A stretch of DNA of 64,000 nucleotides from Methylobacter sp. (lineage in GTDB: Bacteria > Pseudomonadota > Gammaproteobacteria > Methylococcales > Methylomonadaceae), in the NCBI RefSeq assembly GCF_004322395.1, contig NZ_SCTW01000102.1, positions 1 through 64,000 of the forward strand, in the 5' to 3' direction. The translations under genes and the position numbers were made by a program. The notes below the pieces were generated by a model. It did not search any database and had not been told where the DNA came from. It worked only from the letters and a program-made list of their open reading frames with translations. Of this stretch, positions 45,906 through 54,814 are shown piece after piece. Numbering within the stretch: position 1 is the stretch's first letter; every line of letters starts with the position of its first letter.

Positions 45906-48131
45906 ATGCCCAAAAATATAATTAATCATCCTGAATGGGTTAGCATTATTAATAATAATGTTTTATTTACCGGGATTGACACTAATATTTTGCTCAAAAT
46001 AACAACAAAATTGCACGAGGTAACCGTTAAACAAGATGGTATGATTTATCAACAAGGCGATGAAGCCAAAGGACTTTATTTAGTTGTTTCAGGCAAGGTG
46101 CAAATATTTACCTGTAGCAATAAGAAAACCTATATTCTCTCGCATGCTTCAAATAATCACTTATTCGGAGAATTTTTACTGCTAGGCAACAGTATTCGTA
46201 CAACCAGTGCAGTTGCACTCGAAGATTCCCAGTTATTTTATTTATCTATTACCGATTTTAACAATTTACTTAAGGCCTTCCCCCAGCAATTTTCGATAAT
46301 AGCCAACCGCGTCACCAATCGCTTATGTTGGAATCAAATTACCAGCGCTTTACGTTTAAGCCCATTATTTTGGGATTTAAGTGAAGATATAGTCCGGGCT
46401 CTAACAAAAGAACTGAAAATCGAATCAATTCCGGCCAATACCCTACTTTACCAAAAAGGGGTAACTTCAACTGAGCTTTGTATTGTTATTGATGGTCAAT
46501 TCCAAGTTATAAAAGCTACGGCGGATAGTCAAAACATTGTCCTGGATGTTGTCGGGCGAGGTGAAACCATCGGTGAAGTGGGTGTGCTGTGCGATACCAC
46601 CAGAACCGTAGACATTTTAGCGACTCGGGATTCGATGGTCGCCAAGCTCAGTCGCGCATCATTTGAACAATTACTTCTGTCATTTCCGTTACAAATAAAT
46701 CGGGCTTTTTCAAAAAGCATTGCGAATCGCTTGTCCATGCATAAAAAGCATAAAATGCCTGCTGCTGAAACCTTTGCCATGGTTGTTTTGTCGCCTTCAA
46801 TTAAAACTCAAGATATTGCTCAATATCTGTCCGACGCATTCGCTAACCAGGGCTCAACCTCTATTGTCGGTAGCGAGATTATTGATCAAGCATTCAGTCG
46901 CAAGGGTACAGCGCAAACAGATTTTAACCACCCGAAAAATGATGATTTATTACATTGGTTATCGGAATGGGAAATTGCTCACAGGAACGTCATTTACATT
47001 GTTGATGCAGAGCTAAACAATTGGACCCTGCGTTGCTTACGCGAAGCGGACCATATTATTTTTATTGTTGATGCCACAGATAATCCTGCAATAGGCCGGT
47101 TTGAAACTCAGATTCTCAATGAAATCGAATCGACCAGCAAAAAACAAACATTGCTGATCATGCACGACAATCTGCAACTTGTTCCATTTGGTACTTCGCA
47201 CTGGTTGAGTCCACGCAATGTAGATATGCACCATCATGTACGTTATTCCAATCAATCCGATTTTGATCGAGTAGCTCGATTTCTAACAGGGAAAGCAGTT
47301 GGCTTGGTGTTGGGAGGCGGAGGCGCGCGGGGCTTTGCGCATATCGGAATTCTTCGTGCTTTACAGCAATTAAATATTCCTATTGACCTCATCGGCGGTA
47401 ATAGCATGGGCGCTCTTATCGCCGCGCAGAGTGCCATGCAATGGCATCATAAGGATATGATTGAACGGACTATGCAACTCTGCCTTGCCGGCGACGAATT
47501 TACTTTACCTATTATCTCGATATTTTCCGGAAAGAGAATGTCACGAGGTTTGCATGCTATGTTTGGGGATATACATATTGATGATCTCTGGCACCATTTT
47601 TATACTGTCTCGTGCAATATAAGCCGGGCAACTCTTATGACACATGATAAAGGCTCTTTACTTTCTGCTGTTTTAAACAGTAATACGCCCCCCGGGTTGT
47701 TCCCACCTCAAGTCAGTCATGGGGATTTATTAGTAGATGGCGCATTGCTTAATAATGTCCCGGTTGACATTATGAGGAACTACAATGAAGAAGGCACCAT
47801 CATTGCTGTCGATGTTAATGCTCGCGAGGACTTATTAAATAACACCGAGCACAGTGGCGGAATCAGCGGCTGGAAGGTTTTGCTCAATAAATTAAACCCG
47901 ATAGCGTCAACGATTAAAATCCCAAATATGATTGAGACACTTACTCGTGCAAGTATTATTGGGGGGCTTGCTCAACGAAAAAAAATGCTGGATGGCTATG
48001 CGGATCTTTATTTGCAACCGCCGGTCACTAATTTCTCATTGAGGGATTATAAGCATGGAGAGCAAATTGCTGAAATCGGTTATCAATATGCTTTAGAAGA
48101 ATTTCAAACATGGTTAAAAACACAGGCATAA
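45906..48131 (+). CDS. Cyclic-nucleotide-binding patatin-like phospholipase (NTE family)
   Basis: The 741-residue protein has the architecture of bacterial neuropathy-target-esterase-like enzymes. Two cNMP-binding domains (about 20-140 and 155-275) each contain a GE(F/V) phosphate loop segment (LFGEFLLLG, GETIGEVGVL). A middle domain of about 180 residues follows, then a patatin domain (about 465-640) with oxyanion GGGGARGF, nucleophile Ser in GGNSMGAL and catalytic Asp in LVDGALLNN. It should hydrolyse phospholipid or lysophospholipid esters under cyclic-nucleotide control. It is a single gene ending at a bidirectional hairpin. Confidence 0.9.
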   Translation: MPKNIINHPEWVSIINNNVLFTGIDTNILLKITTKLHEVTVKQDGMIYQQGDEAKGLYLVVSGKVQIFTCSNKKTYILSHASNNHLFGEFLLLGNSIRTTSAVALEDSQLFYLSITDFNNLLKAFPQQFSIIANRVTNRLCWNQITSALRLSPLFWDLSEDIVRALTKELKIESIPANTLLYQKGVTSTELCIVIDGQFQVIKATADSQNIVLDVVGRGETIGEVGVLCDTTRTVDILATRDSMVAKLSRASFEQLLLSFPLQINRAFSKSIANRLSMHKKHKMPAAETFAMVVLSPSIKTQDIAQYLSDAFANQGSTSIVGSEIIDQAFSRKGTAQTDFNHPKNDDLLHWLSEWEIAHRNVIYIVDAELNNWTLRCLREADHIIFIVDATDNPAIGRFETQILNEIESTSKKQTLLIMHDNLQLVPFGTSHWLSPRNVDMHHHVRYSNQSDFDRVARFLTGKAVGLVLGGGGARGFAHIGILRALQQLNIPIDLIGGNSMGALIAAQSAMQWHHKDMIERTMQLCLAGDEFTLPIISIFSGKRMSRGLHAMFGDIHIDDLWHHFYTVSCNISRATLMTHDKGSLLSAVLNSNTPPGLFPPQVSHGDLLVDGALLNNVPVDIMRNYNEEGTIIAVDVNAREDLLNNTEHSGGISGWKVLLNKLNPIASTIKIPNMIETLTRASIIGGLAQRKKMLDGYADLYLQPPVTNFSLRDYKHGEQIAEIGYQYALEEFQTWLKTQA

Positions 48132-48306
48132 TTGGAAAGGAAACCGCTAAAAGAAACAACCCATCCACATAAAGCGCAGATGGCTTGGCTCGAACTCTTT
48201 CCGTGAGTAATACTGCAAGATTTCATCCGGATAGAAAACGAATAAGGTCCGGATTTTGCAAAAACAGTTTGATTTTAAACACAGTTGTTGCATAGACAGA
48301 TATTTG

Positions 48307-48336
48307 CTCTTCGGTAATCGCTAAGTTACCGAAGAG
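48307..48336. terminator. Bidirectional hairpin between convergent genes
   Basis: CTCTTCGGTAA (48307-48317) and TTACCGAAGAG (48326-48336) form a perfect 11-bp stem with an 8-nt loop. It lies between the patatin gene and the minus-strand YwqK-like gene. T runs on either side are short. Confidence 0.6.
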
Positions 48337-48357
48337 TAAATTCGATGCCTGGCGAAT

Positions 48358-48765
48358 TTAGTCCGGCTCCCCGTCTATGTAACTTAATTCACCTACTTTA
48401 TGCTCGTATTCATCCCATACGATAAGTAATCCATTTCTCTTCCCCTCTTTGTAATTTGTTTCAACAAATTTCTTTCCATTTGAATGATATTGTTCATGCT
48501 TACCTGTAAAGGGTTTATCTTCATTAGGTAAATAAGCAAGATCATTTTTAATATCCAGGTCTTTTTTAGTAATTATTGGTTTTGGCGTTGTCTTTTTTAA
48601 GACACGGTTTACATGCCTGACATTTTTCTTCGACTTCTTGGTTTTTGAAACCACGCTTTTAGCCTTAGCGCTCGATTTCGCCCTTAATTGCGCCAAGACT
48701 CTAGCGTCAGCGCTACAATCCGAGATAAAAAAGAATAGCGCTAATATACATATTATATTTTTCAT
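48358..48765 (-). CDS. Secreted protein with YwqK/MORN-like repeats
   Basis: The 135-residue protein has a signal peptide (MKNIICILALFFFISDCSA; the Cys could also be a lipoprotein site), a Lys/Ser-rich stretch (KSSAKAKSVVSKTKKSKK), and a C-terminal region with G-K-H-E-Q-Y-H-S-N-G-K and KEGKRNGLLIVWDEYEH, the repeat type of YwqK-family antitoxin-like proteins. The function is unknown. It is the only gene between two terminators on this strand. Confidence 0.7.
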   Translation of the reverse strand: MKNIICILALFFFISDCSADARVLAQLRAKSSAKAKSVVSKTKKSKKNVRHVNRVLKKTTPKPIITKKDLDIKNDLAYLPNEDKPFTGKHEQYHSNGKKFVETNYKEGKRNGLLIVWDEYEHKVGELSYIDGEPD

Positions 48766-48856
48766 TCAAGACCTTCAGAGAAATACGGCTTGCGACATCT
48801 TTTATTAGCGGCCGTATTTCCAGATTATTCAGCTTAACAATAACATAAATAAAAAT

Positions 48857-49501
48857 TCACCAAGCCATCCGCTTAACTTCAATTGCATTAAAAACGTCGG
48901 CAAACATTTCTTTCGTCAATCGCTTGGTTTGCACGTTGTATCGGCTGGTATGGTAAGAATCAATCAGCGTACAACCGTCCGGCAAAATATGCTGGGCGTT
49001 ATGGGCAAACTTTGCGCTACTCTGTTTCAGCCCGTAAGCTTTTAATACCGCCTGATGAGCGACCAGCCCTAAAACCAGTATGACCGCCTGCTGCGGCAGG
49101 TTTTTTAACTCGACGGCTAAATAGTCATTGCACTGATTGATCTCGGCATTGGTTGGCTTGTTTTGCGGCGGCAGGCATTTAACGGCATTGGTGATACGAC
49201 AGTTCTTAAGCATCAAACCATCGGCCAAGGACTCGGATTTTACTTGGTTGCTGTAGCCGAACTCGTAAAGCGTCTCATAAAGCAGCAAGCCCGCATAATC
49301 GCCGGTAAACGGCCTGCCTGTGGCATTGGCTCCATGCATACCGGGAGCCAAGCCGACTATCAGCAATTGGGCCGAGCTATCGCCAAACGGTGCGACCGGA
49401 CGCGCATGATAGTCAGGGTGTTTTTGTTTTACTTCGCACAGGAAATCATCCAGCCGCTTACACTGTCTGCAGTCTTGATCGAATATTTGTTTGGGATACA
49501 T
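48857..49501 (-). CDS. Uracil-DNA glycosylase, family 5 (UDGb)
   Basis: The 214-residue protein removes uracil (and often other deaminated bases) from DNA. Motif A is GLAPGMHGANATGRPFTGD and motif B is SYHTSRYNVQT, where family 5 has H-x-S-x-x-N. Cysteines of a probable iron-sulfur site are CRQC near residue 11 and NCRITNAVKC around 100. Start ATG 49501. The gene is followed by an unrelated small hypothetical gene, not an operon. Confidence 0.88.
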   Translation of the reverse strand: MYPKQIFDQDCRQCKRLDDFLCEVKQKHPDYHARPVAPFGDSSAQLLIVGLAPGMHGANATGRPFTGDYAGLLLYETLYEFGYSNQVKSESLADGLMLKNCRITNAVKCLPPQNKPTNAEINQCNDYLAVELKNLPQQAVILVLGLVAHQAVLKAYGLKQSSAKFAHNAQHILPDGCTLIDSYHTSRYNVQTKRLTKEMFADVFNAIEVKRMAW

Positions 49502-49568
49502 GTTTTGTTAAAGTCGGTTTAGGTGGCTGCTTTGTATCAATATAAGAGAAAAAAATTTTAATTAATTC

Positions 49569-49629
49569 ACCATGAAGGACACGAAGCACATGAAGAAAGA
49601 AGCTTCGTGTTCTTCGTGTCCTTCATGGT
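49569..49629. repeat. Palindromic repeat (ACCATGAAGGACACGAAG type)
   Basis: ACCATGAAGGACACGAAG (49569-49586) is the inverted complement of CTTCGTGTCCTTCATGGT (49612-49629). The middle is a second, imperfect inverted copy (CTTCGTGTTCTTCGTG). Repeats of this wording are known dispersed elements. It lies between udg and GIY-YIG genes. Confidence 0.6.
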
Positions 49630-49641
49630 AAAAAATCCCTA

Positions 49642-49941
49642 CTAAATTAATAACGGAAAATCACCAACCTTGTTATTATCAGAAGCCAACAACTGCAACT
49701 TCTCAAGTCTAGACAGCTTTTTTATGACGCTTTCCCGTTTACTGGCCGAGCTGCGGTCGTGACCGGTTTCGACATAAACCAGTTCTCTGGGTTGCCTGCC
49801 GCGAAAATATTTAGCGCCTTGTTTATCTTGATGCTGATTAAAGCGCCGGATAACGTCATTGGTAATGCCGGTATAAAGCGAGTCATCGGTGCAAAGGATG
49901 ATATAAACCTGCCAATTCACAGCGTTACACAACCGTCCCAA
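49642..49941 (-). CDS. GIY-YIG nuclease family protein
   Basis: The 99-residue protein has the single-domain GIY-YIG/YhbQ layout: WQVYIILCTDDSLYTGITNDVIRRFNQHQ, with the Y-I-I and Y-T-G tyrosine motifs, then RGRQPRELVYVETGHDRSSASKRE with the catalytic Arg/Glu environment and KKLSRLEKLQLL. The track start overlaps the end of the VIT gene by 17 bp. A GTG at 49920 (VNWQVY) is an alternative start closer to the usual N-terminus. The role of such small proteins is uncertain. Confidence 0.85.
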   Translation of the reverse strand: MGRLCNAVNWQVYIILCTDDSLYTGITNDVIRRFNQHQDKQGAKYFRGRQPRELVYVETGHDRSSASKRESVIKKLSRLEKLQLLASDNNKVGDFPLLI

Positions 49942-50617
49942 AAACGGAACCGACGGCTGCGGTCAGTCCCATAGCCAGCGCTCCCCAAAAAGTAACGCGA
50001 ACAGCGCCTTTAATGATCCCCGCTCCGCCGCTATAGGCTGCCAACATACCCAGCAACATCAAAAACAGCAATGATGCGGACGATACCAGCACGACTAAAT
50101 CGGTATAGGGAGCCAATACAACGACCAATAACGGCAACACCGCACCAACAGCAAAAGTGGCCGCAGACGCCAGCGCCGCCTGAATGGGTCTTGCGGTGCC
50201 TGTTTCAGAGATACCCAGCTCGTCGCGGGCATGTGCGCCCAATGCGTCATACTTCATCAATTGCTCTGCAACCTGTCCGGCCAGTAACGGGTCGAGCCCG
50301 CGCAATACATAGATGGCTGCCAGCTCTTTTCGTTCATGATCGCCATCTTCAGCCAGTTCTTTCCGCTCACGCTTTAAGTCAGCCCGTTCGGTATCCGCTT
50401 GGGAACTGACCGATACATATTCGCCCGCCGCCATCGACATCGCTCCGGCAACCAAACCTGCTACACCGGCCAAAACTATGTCGTTATGCGAAGCATGGGA
50501 GGCGGCAATGCCCACAATCAAACTGGCCGTGGACACGATGCCGTCGTTTGCGCCCAGCACCGCCGCGCGCAGCCAGCCGATGCGATGGGTCCGATGTGTT
50601 TCTCGATGATGTGGCAT
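49925..50617 (-). CDS. VIT1/CCC1-family divalent metal transporter
   Basis: The 230-residue protein has the family N-terminus (GWLRAAVLGANDGIVSTASLIVGIAAS), GLVAGAMSMAAGEYVSVSSQ, a cytoplasmic metal-binding loop rich in Glu/Asp (residues about 75-135) and three C-terminal helices. Plant VIT1 moves Fe2+ and Mn2+ out of the cytoplasm in exchange for protons, and bacterial homologues likely export or store-buffer iron or manganese. It is the gene just downstream of a P1B-type metal ATPase on the same strand, 11 nt apart, so both probably belong to metal homeostasis. Confidence 0.88.
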   Translation of the reverse strand: MPHHRETHRTHRIGWLRAAVLGANDGIVSTASLIVGIAASHASHNDIVLAGVAGLVAGAMSMAAGEYVSVSSQADTERADLKRERKELAEDGDHERKELAAIYVLRGLDPLLAGQVAEQLMKYDALGAHARDELGISETGTARPIQAALASAATFAVGAVLPLLVVVLAPYTDLVVLVSSASLLFLMLLGMLAAYSGGAGIIKGAVRVTFWGALAMGLTAAVGSVFGTVV

Positions 50618-50628
50618 TGGGTTCCTTT

Positions 50629-52575
50629 TTAAAAATCCGAAAGCGTTTTTGGCGGAATAGCCGCCCTCAATGCATTCAATACGGCAAGTACATCAATGAT
50701 TTCCTGGGTTATGGCTCCGGCTACCGGAGTCAAATAACCCAATCCGGCAAAGACCATGCCTATCAAACTCAGCGCCATGCCGCCTATCGCGCTTTGCAGG
50801 GCAATTCTACGCATCCTCTGACCGATATGAAACAGCTCATCGACTTTTAGCAGCGAACTGTTCATGATCACCGCATCCGCCGATTCGCCGGTAATGTCGC
50901 TGTTCTGTCCAAAAGCTATTCCGATAGTTGCGGCAGTCAGTGCCGGCGCGTCGTTAATACCGTCGCCCAGATACACGGTTTTTGCCGCGTTGGTTTCATT
51001 GCGCACCAACTCCAGCTTCTGCTCGGGGCTTTGACTAAAATAAACATGTTCAATGCCGACCTGGTCGGCCAGAAAACGTACTTCCGACTCCCTGTCTCCG
51101 GATACCAGCATCACCTTGTCAAACAGATGACTGGGTTGCAGGTGGTTGATAAATGATGAGCTGTCGGTGCGCACCTCATCCCGAAATTGCAAGGTCGCCG
51201 CGTAAGCATCGTCAATCAGCACCACGCATTCCAGGCCGCCGGTGATTGCCGGCAACTCTTTGGCAACATCCGGGTGTTGTTCGACAAACTTTTTGCGACT
51301 GGTAATCCGGATCTGTTTTTCCGCGACATTGCCTTTAAGGCCCTCCCCCGGCAATTCGGTGATATTAGTCACGCTTAATAAAGATAATGCCGATTTTTCC
51401 GCTGCTGTAACAATCGCTCGGGATAGCGGATGCTTGGAGTAGCGCTCCAGACTGGCGACTAGCAGCAACACCTGCTGCTCATTATGCCCTTCGCCGGGGA
51501 TCAACGCAGTCAGAGAAGGCCGCCCATAAGTCAGGGTTCCGGTTTTATCGAAAATCGCCGTTCGACAAGTACCGATGGTTTCCAGAATGGCCGGATTTTT
51601 AATGATGATTTCCCGCCGCGCGGCCAGCGAAATCGAGCTAATAACGGTAACCGGAATGCCGATCAGCAATGGGCAAGGCGTAGCGATGACCAGCACGGCC
51701 AAAAAACGAATCACATCGCCGCTAAATGCCCAGGCAGCCAGCGCAATAATTACGGCCAGCGGCGTATATAACGCCCCGAGTTGATCGCCCAAACGCCTGA
51801 TGTTCGGGCGGTACTGTTCGGACGATTGCATCACTTCCATGATCTTGGCGTAGCGGGAATCGACAGCCAGCTTGTCAGCGCGGATCGTTAACGCCGAATC
51901 GCCGTTCACCGCGCCGGAAAGCACTTGCGAACCGCTGACTTTCGACATCATGTACGGTTCGCCGGTCAGGTAGGATTCATCCATGGTGCCGGAACCTTCC
52001 AATACCGTGCCGTCAACAGGGCAGATTTCATGCGGCAATATTAACAGCGTATCGCCGACATTAACTTGCCCGGTGGTAATGTCGGCAAGTTGATCGCCCG
52101 ATTTTCTATGGGCGACTGACGGCATCCGCTTAGCCAATGCCTGAAGCACTGAAGAGGCTTTGCGTACTGCGTAGGATTCCAGCACAACACCGCCGGACAG
52201 CATCAATACCACTAAACTTCCGGCTAGATACTCACCCAGCAAAACTGCCGTCACTATGGAAAGACCCGCCAGCAAATCGGCGCCCCAATCGCCCCGCCCC
52301 AATTTCACGATAAGTTGATAAACCAGCGGAATGCCGCCCAACGCCAGCACGGCAAGTAACGGCACAGACGCCAGTTCAACAGGGAAAACGAGTTGCCCGT
52401 GGTAAATTTCAGCCGCCGCCGAGCTTAAAGCCGTATTAAGCGATAGGATGTAGACTTCATGCCCAATATCGAGCGCATAGTGCAATATCAGATAGCTGCT
52501 AATACCAAGCAGACTTAAAATCGCAATGATGTTTTCGGATGTTGCGTGGGGAATAGATGCTTGCTTGTCGGTCAT
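50629..52575 (-). CDS. P1B-type metal-transporting ATPase with a TPC motif
   Basis: The preferred start is the ATG at 52575 (MTDKQASIPH), with GAGG upstream; the track adds 32 residues overlapping a REP element. Catalytic motifs: TGEP, DKTGTLTYGR, HPLSRAIV and GDGINDAPAL. The metal-site helix reads VIATPCPLLIGIP, TPC instead of the CPC of copper pumps, a feature described for the P1B-5 subgroup. There is no N-terminal HMA domain. With the VIT-family gene downstream it may export iron, nickel or another divalent metal; the metal is inference. Confidence 0.85.
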   Translation of the reverse strand: MTDKQASIPHATSENIIAILSLLGISSYLILHYALDIGHEVYILSLNTALSSAAAEIYHGQLVFPVELASVPLLAVLALGGIPLVYQLIVKLGRGDWGADLLAGLSIVTAVLLGEYLAGSLVVLMLSGGVVLESYAVRKASSVLQALAKRMPSVAHRKSGDQLADITTGQVNVGDTLLILPHEICPVDGTVLEGSGTMDESYLTGEPYMMSKVSGSQVLSGAVNGDSALTIRADKLAVDSRYAKIMEVMQSSEQYRPNIRRLGDQLGALYTPLAVIIALAAWAFSGDVIRFLAVLVIATPCPLLIGIPVTVISSISLAARREIIIKNPAILETIGTCRTAIFDKTGTLTYGRPSLTALIPGEGHNEQQVLLLVASLERYSKHPLSRAIVTAAEKSALSLLSVTNITELPGEGLKGNVAEKQIRITSRKKFVEQHPDVAKELPAITGGLECVVLIDDAYAATLQFRDEVRTDSSSFINHLQPSHLFDKVMLVSGDRESEVRFLADQVGIEHVYFSQSPEQKLELVRNETNAAKTVYLGDGINDAPALTAATIGIAFGQNSDITGESADAVIMNSSLLKVDELFHIGQRMRRIALQSAIGGMALSLIGMVFAGLGYLTPVAGAITQEIIDVLAVLNALRAAIPPKTLSDF

Positions 52576-52626
52576 CGTTTCAGCCTCGCAAAATGGAGTC
52601 GCTAGTTTACTATAAATCTGCTGAAA

Positions 52627-52679
52627 CGTAGGGCGTGCCGTGCGCGCCCATAAAGAAGGCGCGCACGGCACGCCCTACG
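52627..52679. repeat. REP-type palindrome overlapping the end of the nif3-like gene
   Basis: A perfect 22-bp inverted repeat (arms 52627-52648 and 52658-52679, beginning CGTAGGGCGTGCC) encloses the 9-nt loop CATAAAGAA. It is GC-rich and typical of REP elements. Its right arm carries the TAG that stops the minus-strand nif3-like gene. Confidence 0.8.
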
Positions 52680-53439
52680 CCGGATTTTCGCTATCGATAA
52701 AAAAGCACTCCACTGCAAATTGCTGCCGGGTTTTTTCCATTAACGCCTGGATGCCGAATTGCTCAGTCGCATTATGACCGCCCGCAAACATGTGTATGCC
52801 GGCCTCTTGGCTTTCATGCCAGTCGTGCTTGCTGATTTCACCGGTAATATAAGCATCCAGCTGTTCTTTTTCGGCCAAACGCCATTCACTGTTTGCGCCG
52901 CCGGTAATAATGCCGACCGATCTGATCAACGCGTTGTTATCGGGCGTTGCCAAAATGACATTGTGCTTGAGTACGGTTTCCAGTTTTTGTTGTAGTCCGG
53001 CGGCAGTTAGGGGATGATCAAGTATGCCTTTAACGCCAGTCGCGGAGCCTTTGTAATCGCCGAAAGGTTGCTGTTGATTGCAACCGATCATCTGTCCCAA
53101 AGCCGCAGCATTGCCTATGTCGGGATGACCGTCCAGCGGCAGATGATACGCGATCAGGTTGATATCGTTTTTTACCAAAGGGAAAACCCGCTGAGCGAAA
53201 GCGCCGGTTAACGGCTTGGCTCCATGAAAGGTCCAGAAAAGACCGTGATGAACGACCAACGCATCGGCCTTGTTTTCAACCGCCTGATTAACGGAATCGC
53301 GGGTTGCGGATACGGCAAAAGCGATACGCCCGATCTGCTCGGTCCCTTCAATTTGCAAACCGTTCGGGCAATAGTCGGCATAGGTTTCAGGGCGAAGTAA
53401 AGCTTGGTAGTAATCGTTAAGTTGCGAGCAGGTGATCAT
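52675..53439 (-). CDS. Nif3-like dinuclear metal center protein (YbgI family)
   Basis: The 254-residue protein has the GTP cyclohydrolase 1 type 2/Nif3 motifs: EKADALVVHHGLFW is represented by NKADALVVHHGLFWT, then YHLPLDGHPDIGN, GVKGILDHPLTA and the C-terminal metal segment HMFAGGHNATEQFGIQAL. It forms hexameric rings with two metals in E. coli YbgI. The function is not settled. The last codon and the stop (GCG TAG) lie within a REP palindrome, so the C-terminus was altered by its insertion. It overlaps the next gene by 4 bp. Confidence 0.92.
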   Translation of the reverse strand: MITCSQLNDYYQALLRPETYADYCPNGLQIEGTEQIGRIAFAVSATRDSVNQAVENKADALVVHHGLFWTFHGAKPLTGAFAQRVFPLVKNDINLIAYHLPLDGHPDIGNAAALGQMIGCNQQQPFGDYKGSATGVKGILDHPLTAAGLQQKLETVLKHNVILATPDNNALIRSVGIITGGANSEWRLAEKEQLDAYITGEISKHDWHESQEAGIHMFAGGHNATEQFGIQALMEKTRQQFAVECFFIDSENPA

Positions 53440-53942
53440 GCGGCTAAAACCTCAAATTGTCGCCAAATGGCTTTAAAAGTCTCGGTCAAAAGTTGATCGT
53501 CCGACGCAATGCGCTCGGCTATTTCAGCAACGCTAAACCAGCCGCCCTCGTCAATTTCGTCGGCTGCCAGATTGAACGGGCCGTTATGAATGCAGCGATA
53601 AACTTGGATAAATTCCATGCCGATAGCCGCTGTAGCCGGTAATTTAAACAGCGGTTGCAGAGGGTGCATAGCGCTAATGCCCAGCTCTTCTTCGATTTCC
53701 CTTCCGGCGCTGACGTCATAGTCCTCACCGGCGTCAACATGACCGGCCGCCGAAGTATCCCAAAGACCGCCATTGAGATCTTTTTTCAAGGAGCGTTTTT
53801 GCAGGAATAACTGCCCCTGCTCGTTAAAAACCAGGATGTGTACGGCGCGATGCCTAAGCCCTGTCGCATGGATAATATGGCGTGCGCAGGTGTCGATCAC
53901 ACAGTCGTTTTCATCAACGACAGAGAGTAGTTCGTTATTCAT
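53436..53942 (-). CDS. NUDIX hydrolase (YfcD-like)
   Basis: The protein has 168 residues from the ATG at 53942 (MNNELLSVVDENDCVI). The track start 11 codons upstream is an alternative, and neither has a strong ribosome binding site. The NUDIX box GHVDAGEDYDVSAGREIEEELGI (about residues 78-100; G-x5-E-x7-REUxEExGU) is intact. HRAVHILVFNEQGQLFLQKRS places it near isopentenyl-diphosphate isomerase and YfcD-like proteins. The substrate is unknown. The 3' end overlaps the nif3-like start by 4 bp. Confidence 0.88.
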   Translation of the reverse strand: MNNELLSVVDENDCVIDTCARHIIHATGLRHRAVHILVFNEQGQLFLQKRSLKKDLNGGLWDTSAAGHVDAGEDYDVSAGREIEEELGISAMHPLQPLFKLPATAAIGMEFIQVYRCIHNGPFNLAADEIDEGGWFSVAEIAERIASDDQLLTETFKAIWRQFEVLAA

Positions 53943-54047
53943 GTCTGTGGATGGGTAGAGCATCGCGAAACCCATCGCTTCGGCTACGCGTTGTGAAAAA
54001 TTAAAACCATGTTCACATCTAGGAATGTGAACATGTCTGAACGATAG

Positions 54048-54632
54048 TTAACCGGCTCTGCCTGCTTCTGTTGCAGCAGGAACTTCAATTAACCGGCCTG
54101 ATTTACAGTCGTAAATATAACCGTAAACAGGGATGTCGGAAGGAACCAGAGGATGGCTCTTAATGCGGGTGACATCTTCCAAAACGCTAGCTTCCTGATC
54201 TCTAATGGTCAGCCAGCTTATATGCTTAGCTTCATGCGAACCAGGCCCTGCACCGGTGTCATACCATAAACCTTTATCGTCCAGAGACGCTGTTGTTAAA
54301 CTGCTGCCCAACAAATCACGCATGATTTCATCGGTAAACAGTTCCATACCGCAATTGGTATGATGAATAACAAACCATTCCCGCGTTCCCAGTAACTTAT
54401 AGGAGATAACCAAAGAACGGATCGCATCGTCACTAGCGCGGCCACCGGCATTACGAATGACATGAGCGTCGCCTTCGGATAAGCCTGCATATTTGGCCGG
54501 ATCCAAACGGGCATCCATGCAGGTCAAGATCGCAAAATGCCTTCCGGGAGGCAAAGGTAAATCGCCTTTGTCGCCGAAATCATTCACATAATCCCTGTTT
54601 GCCGATAAAACCTCATTAAGAATTTTGCTCAT
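54048..54632 (-). CDS. Beta-class carbonic anhydrase
   Basis: The protein has 194 residues from ATG 54632, which has AGAGGTG upstream; the track begins two codons earlier at a GTG. Zinc and catalytic residues: Cys38, Asp40 and Arg42 in LTCMDARLD, and His91 and Cys94 in IHHTNCGM. It hydrates CO2 to bicarbonate, useful for carboxylation and pH control in a C1 organism. The 5' leader contains a terminator-like hairpin (54663-54713). Confidence 0.93.
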   Translation of the reverse strand: MSKILNEVLSANRDYVNDFGDKGDLPLPPGRHFAILTCMDARLDPAKYAGLSEGDAHVIRNAGGRASDDAIRSLVISYKLLGTREWFVIHHTNCGMELFTDEIMRDLLGSSLTTASLDDKGLWYDTGAGPGSHEAKHISWLTIRDQEASVLEDVTRIKSHPLVPSDIPVYGYIYDCKSGRLIEVPAATEAGRAG

Positions 54633-54662
54633 AAACACCTCTTATTATTTTTGTTTGGCCAT

Positions 54663-54713
54663 AAAAAAACCGCTTGTTCCAGATCACTAAGGGGAATGAT
54701 AAAGACCAAGCGG
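54663..54713 (-). terminator. Terminator-like hairpin in the carbonic anhydrase leader
   Basis: Read on the minus strand, CCGCTTG (54713-54707) pairs with CAAGCGG (54676-54670) over a 30-nt loop and is followed by seven T (54669-54663), then by the carbonic anhydrase start 30 nt further on. This could be an attenuator or the 3' end of a transcript from the LysR promoter region. Confidence 0.5.
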
Positions 54714-54814
54714 CAGTAAAACTATCTCCAATTAAAAGTCTACTCCAATAAAGCAGGGTTTCAAATAGCGATATAGGTTATACAATATAAACTTAAAGTT
54801 TATAAAAAACATAT

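Noticed and set aside
45692-45913. Minus-strand ORF of 73 codons
   Set aside because: It crosses the start of the patatin gene, has no ribosome binding site and no recognisable domain.
50629-52671. Track start of the P1B ATPase at 52671
   Set aside because: The extra 32 codons fall within the REP palindrome and add nothing to the ATPase. The ATG at 52575 has a ribosome binding site.
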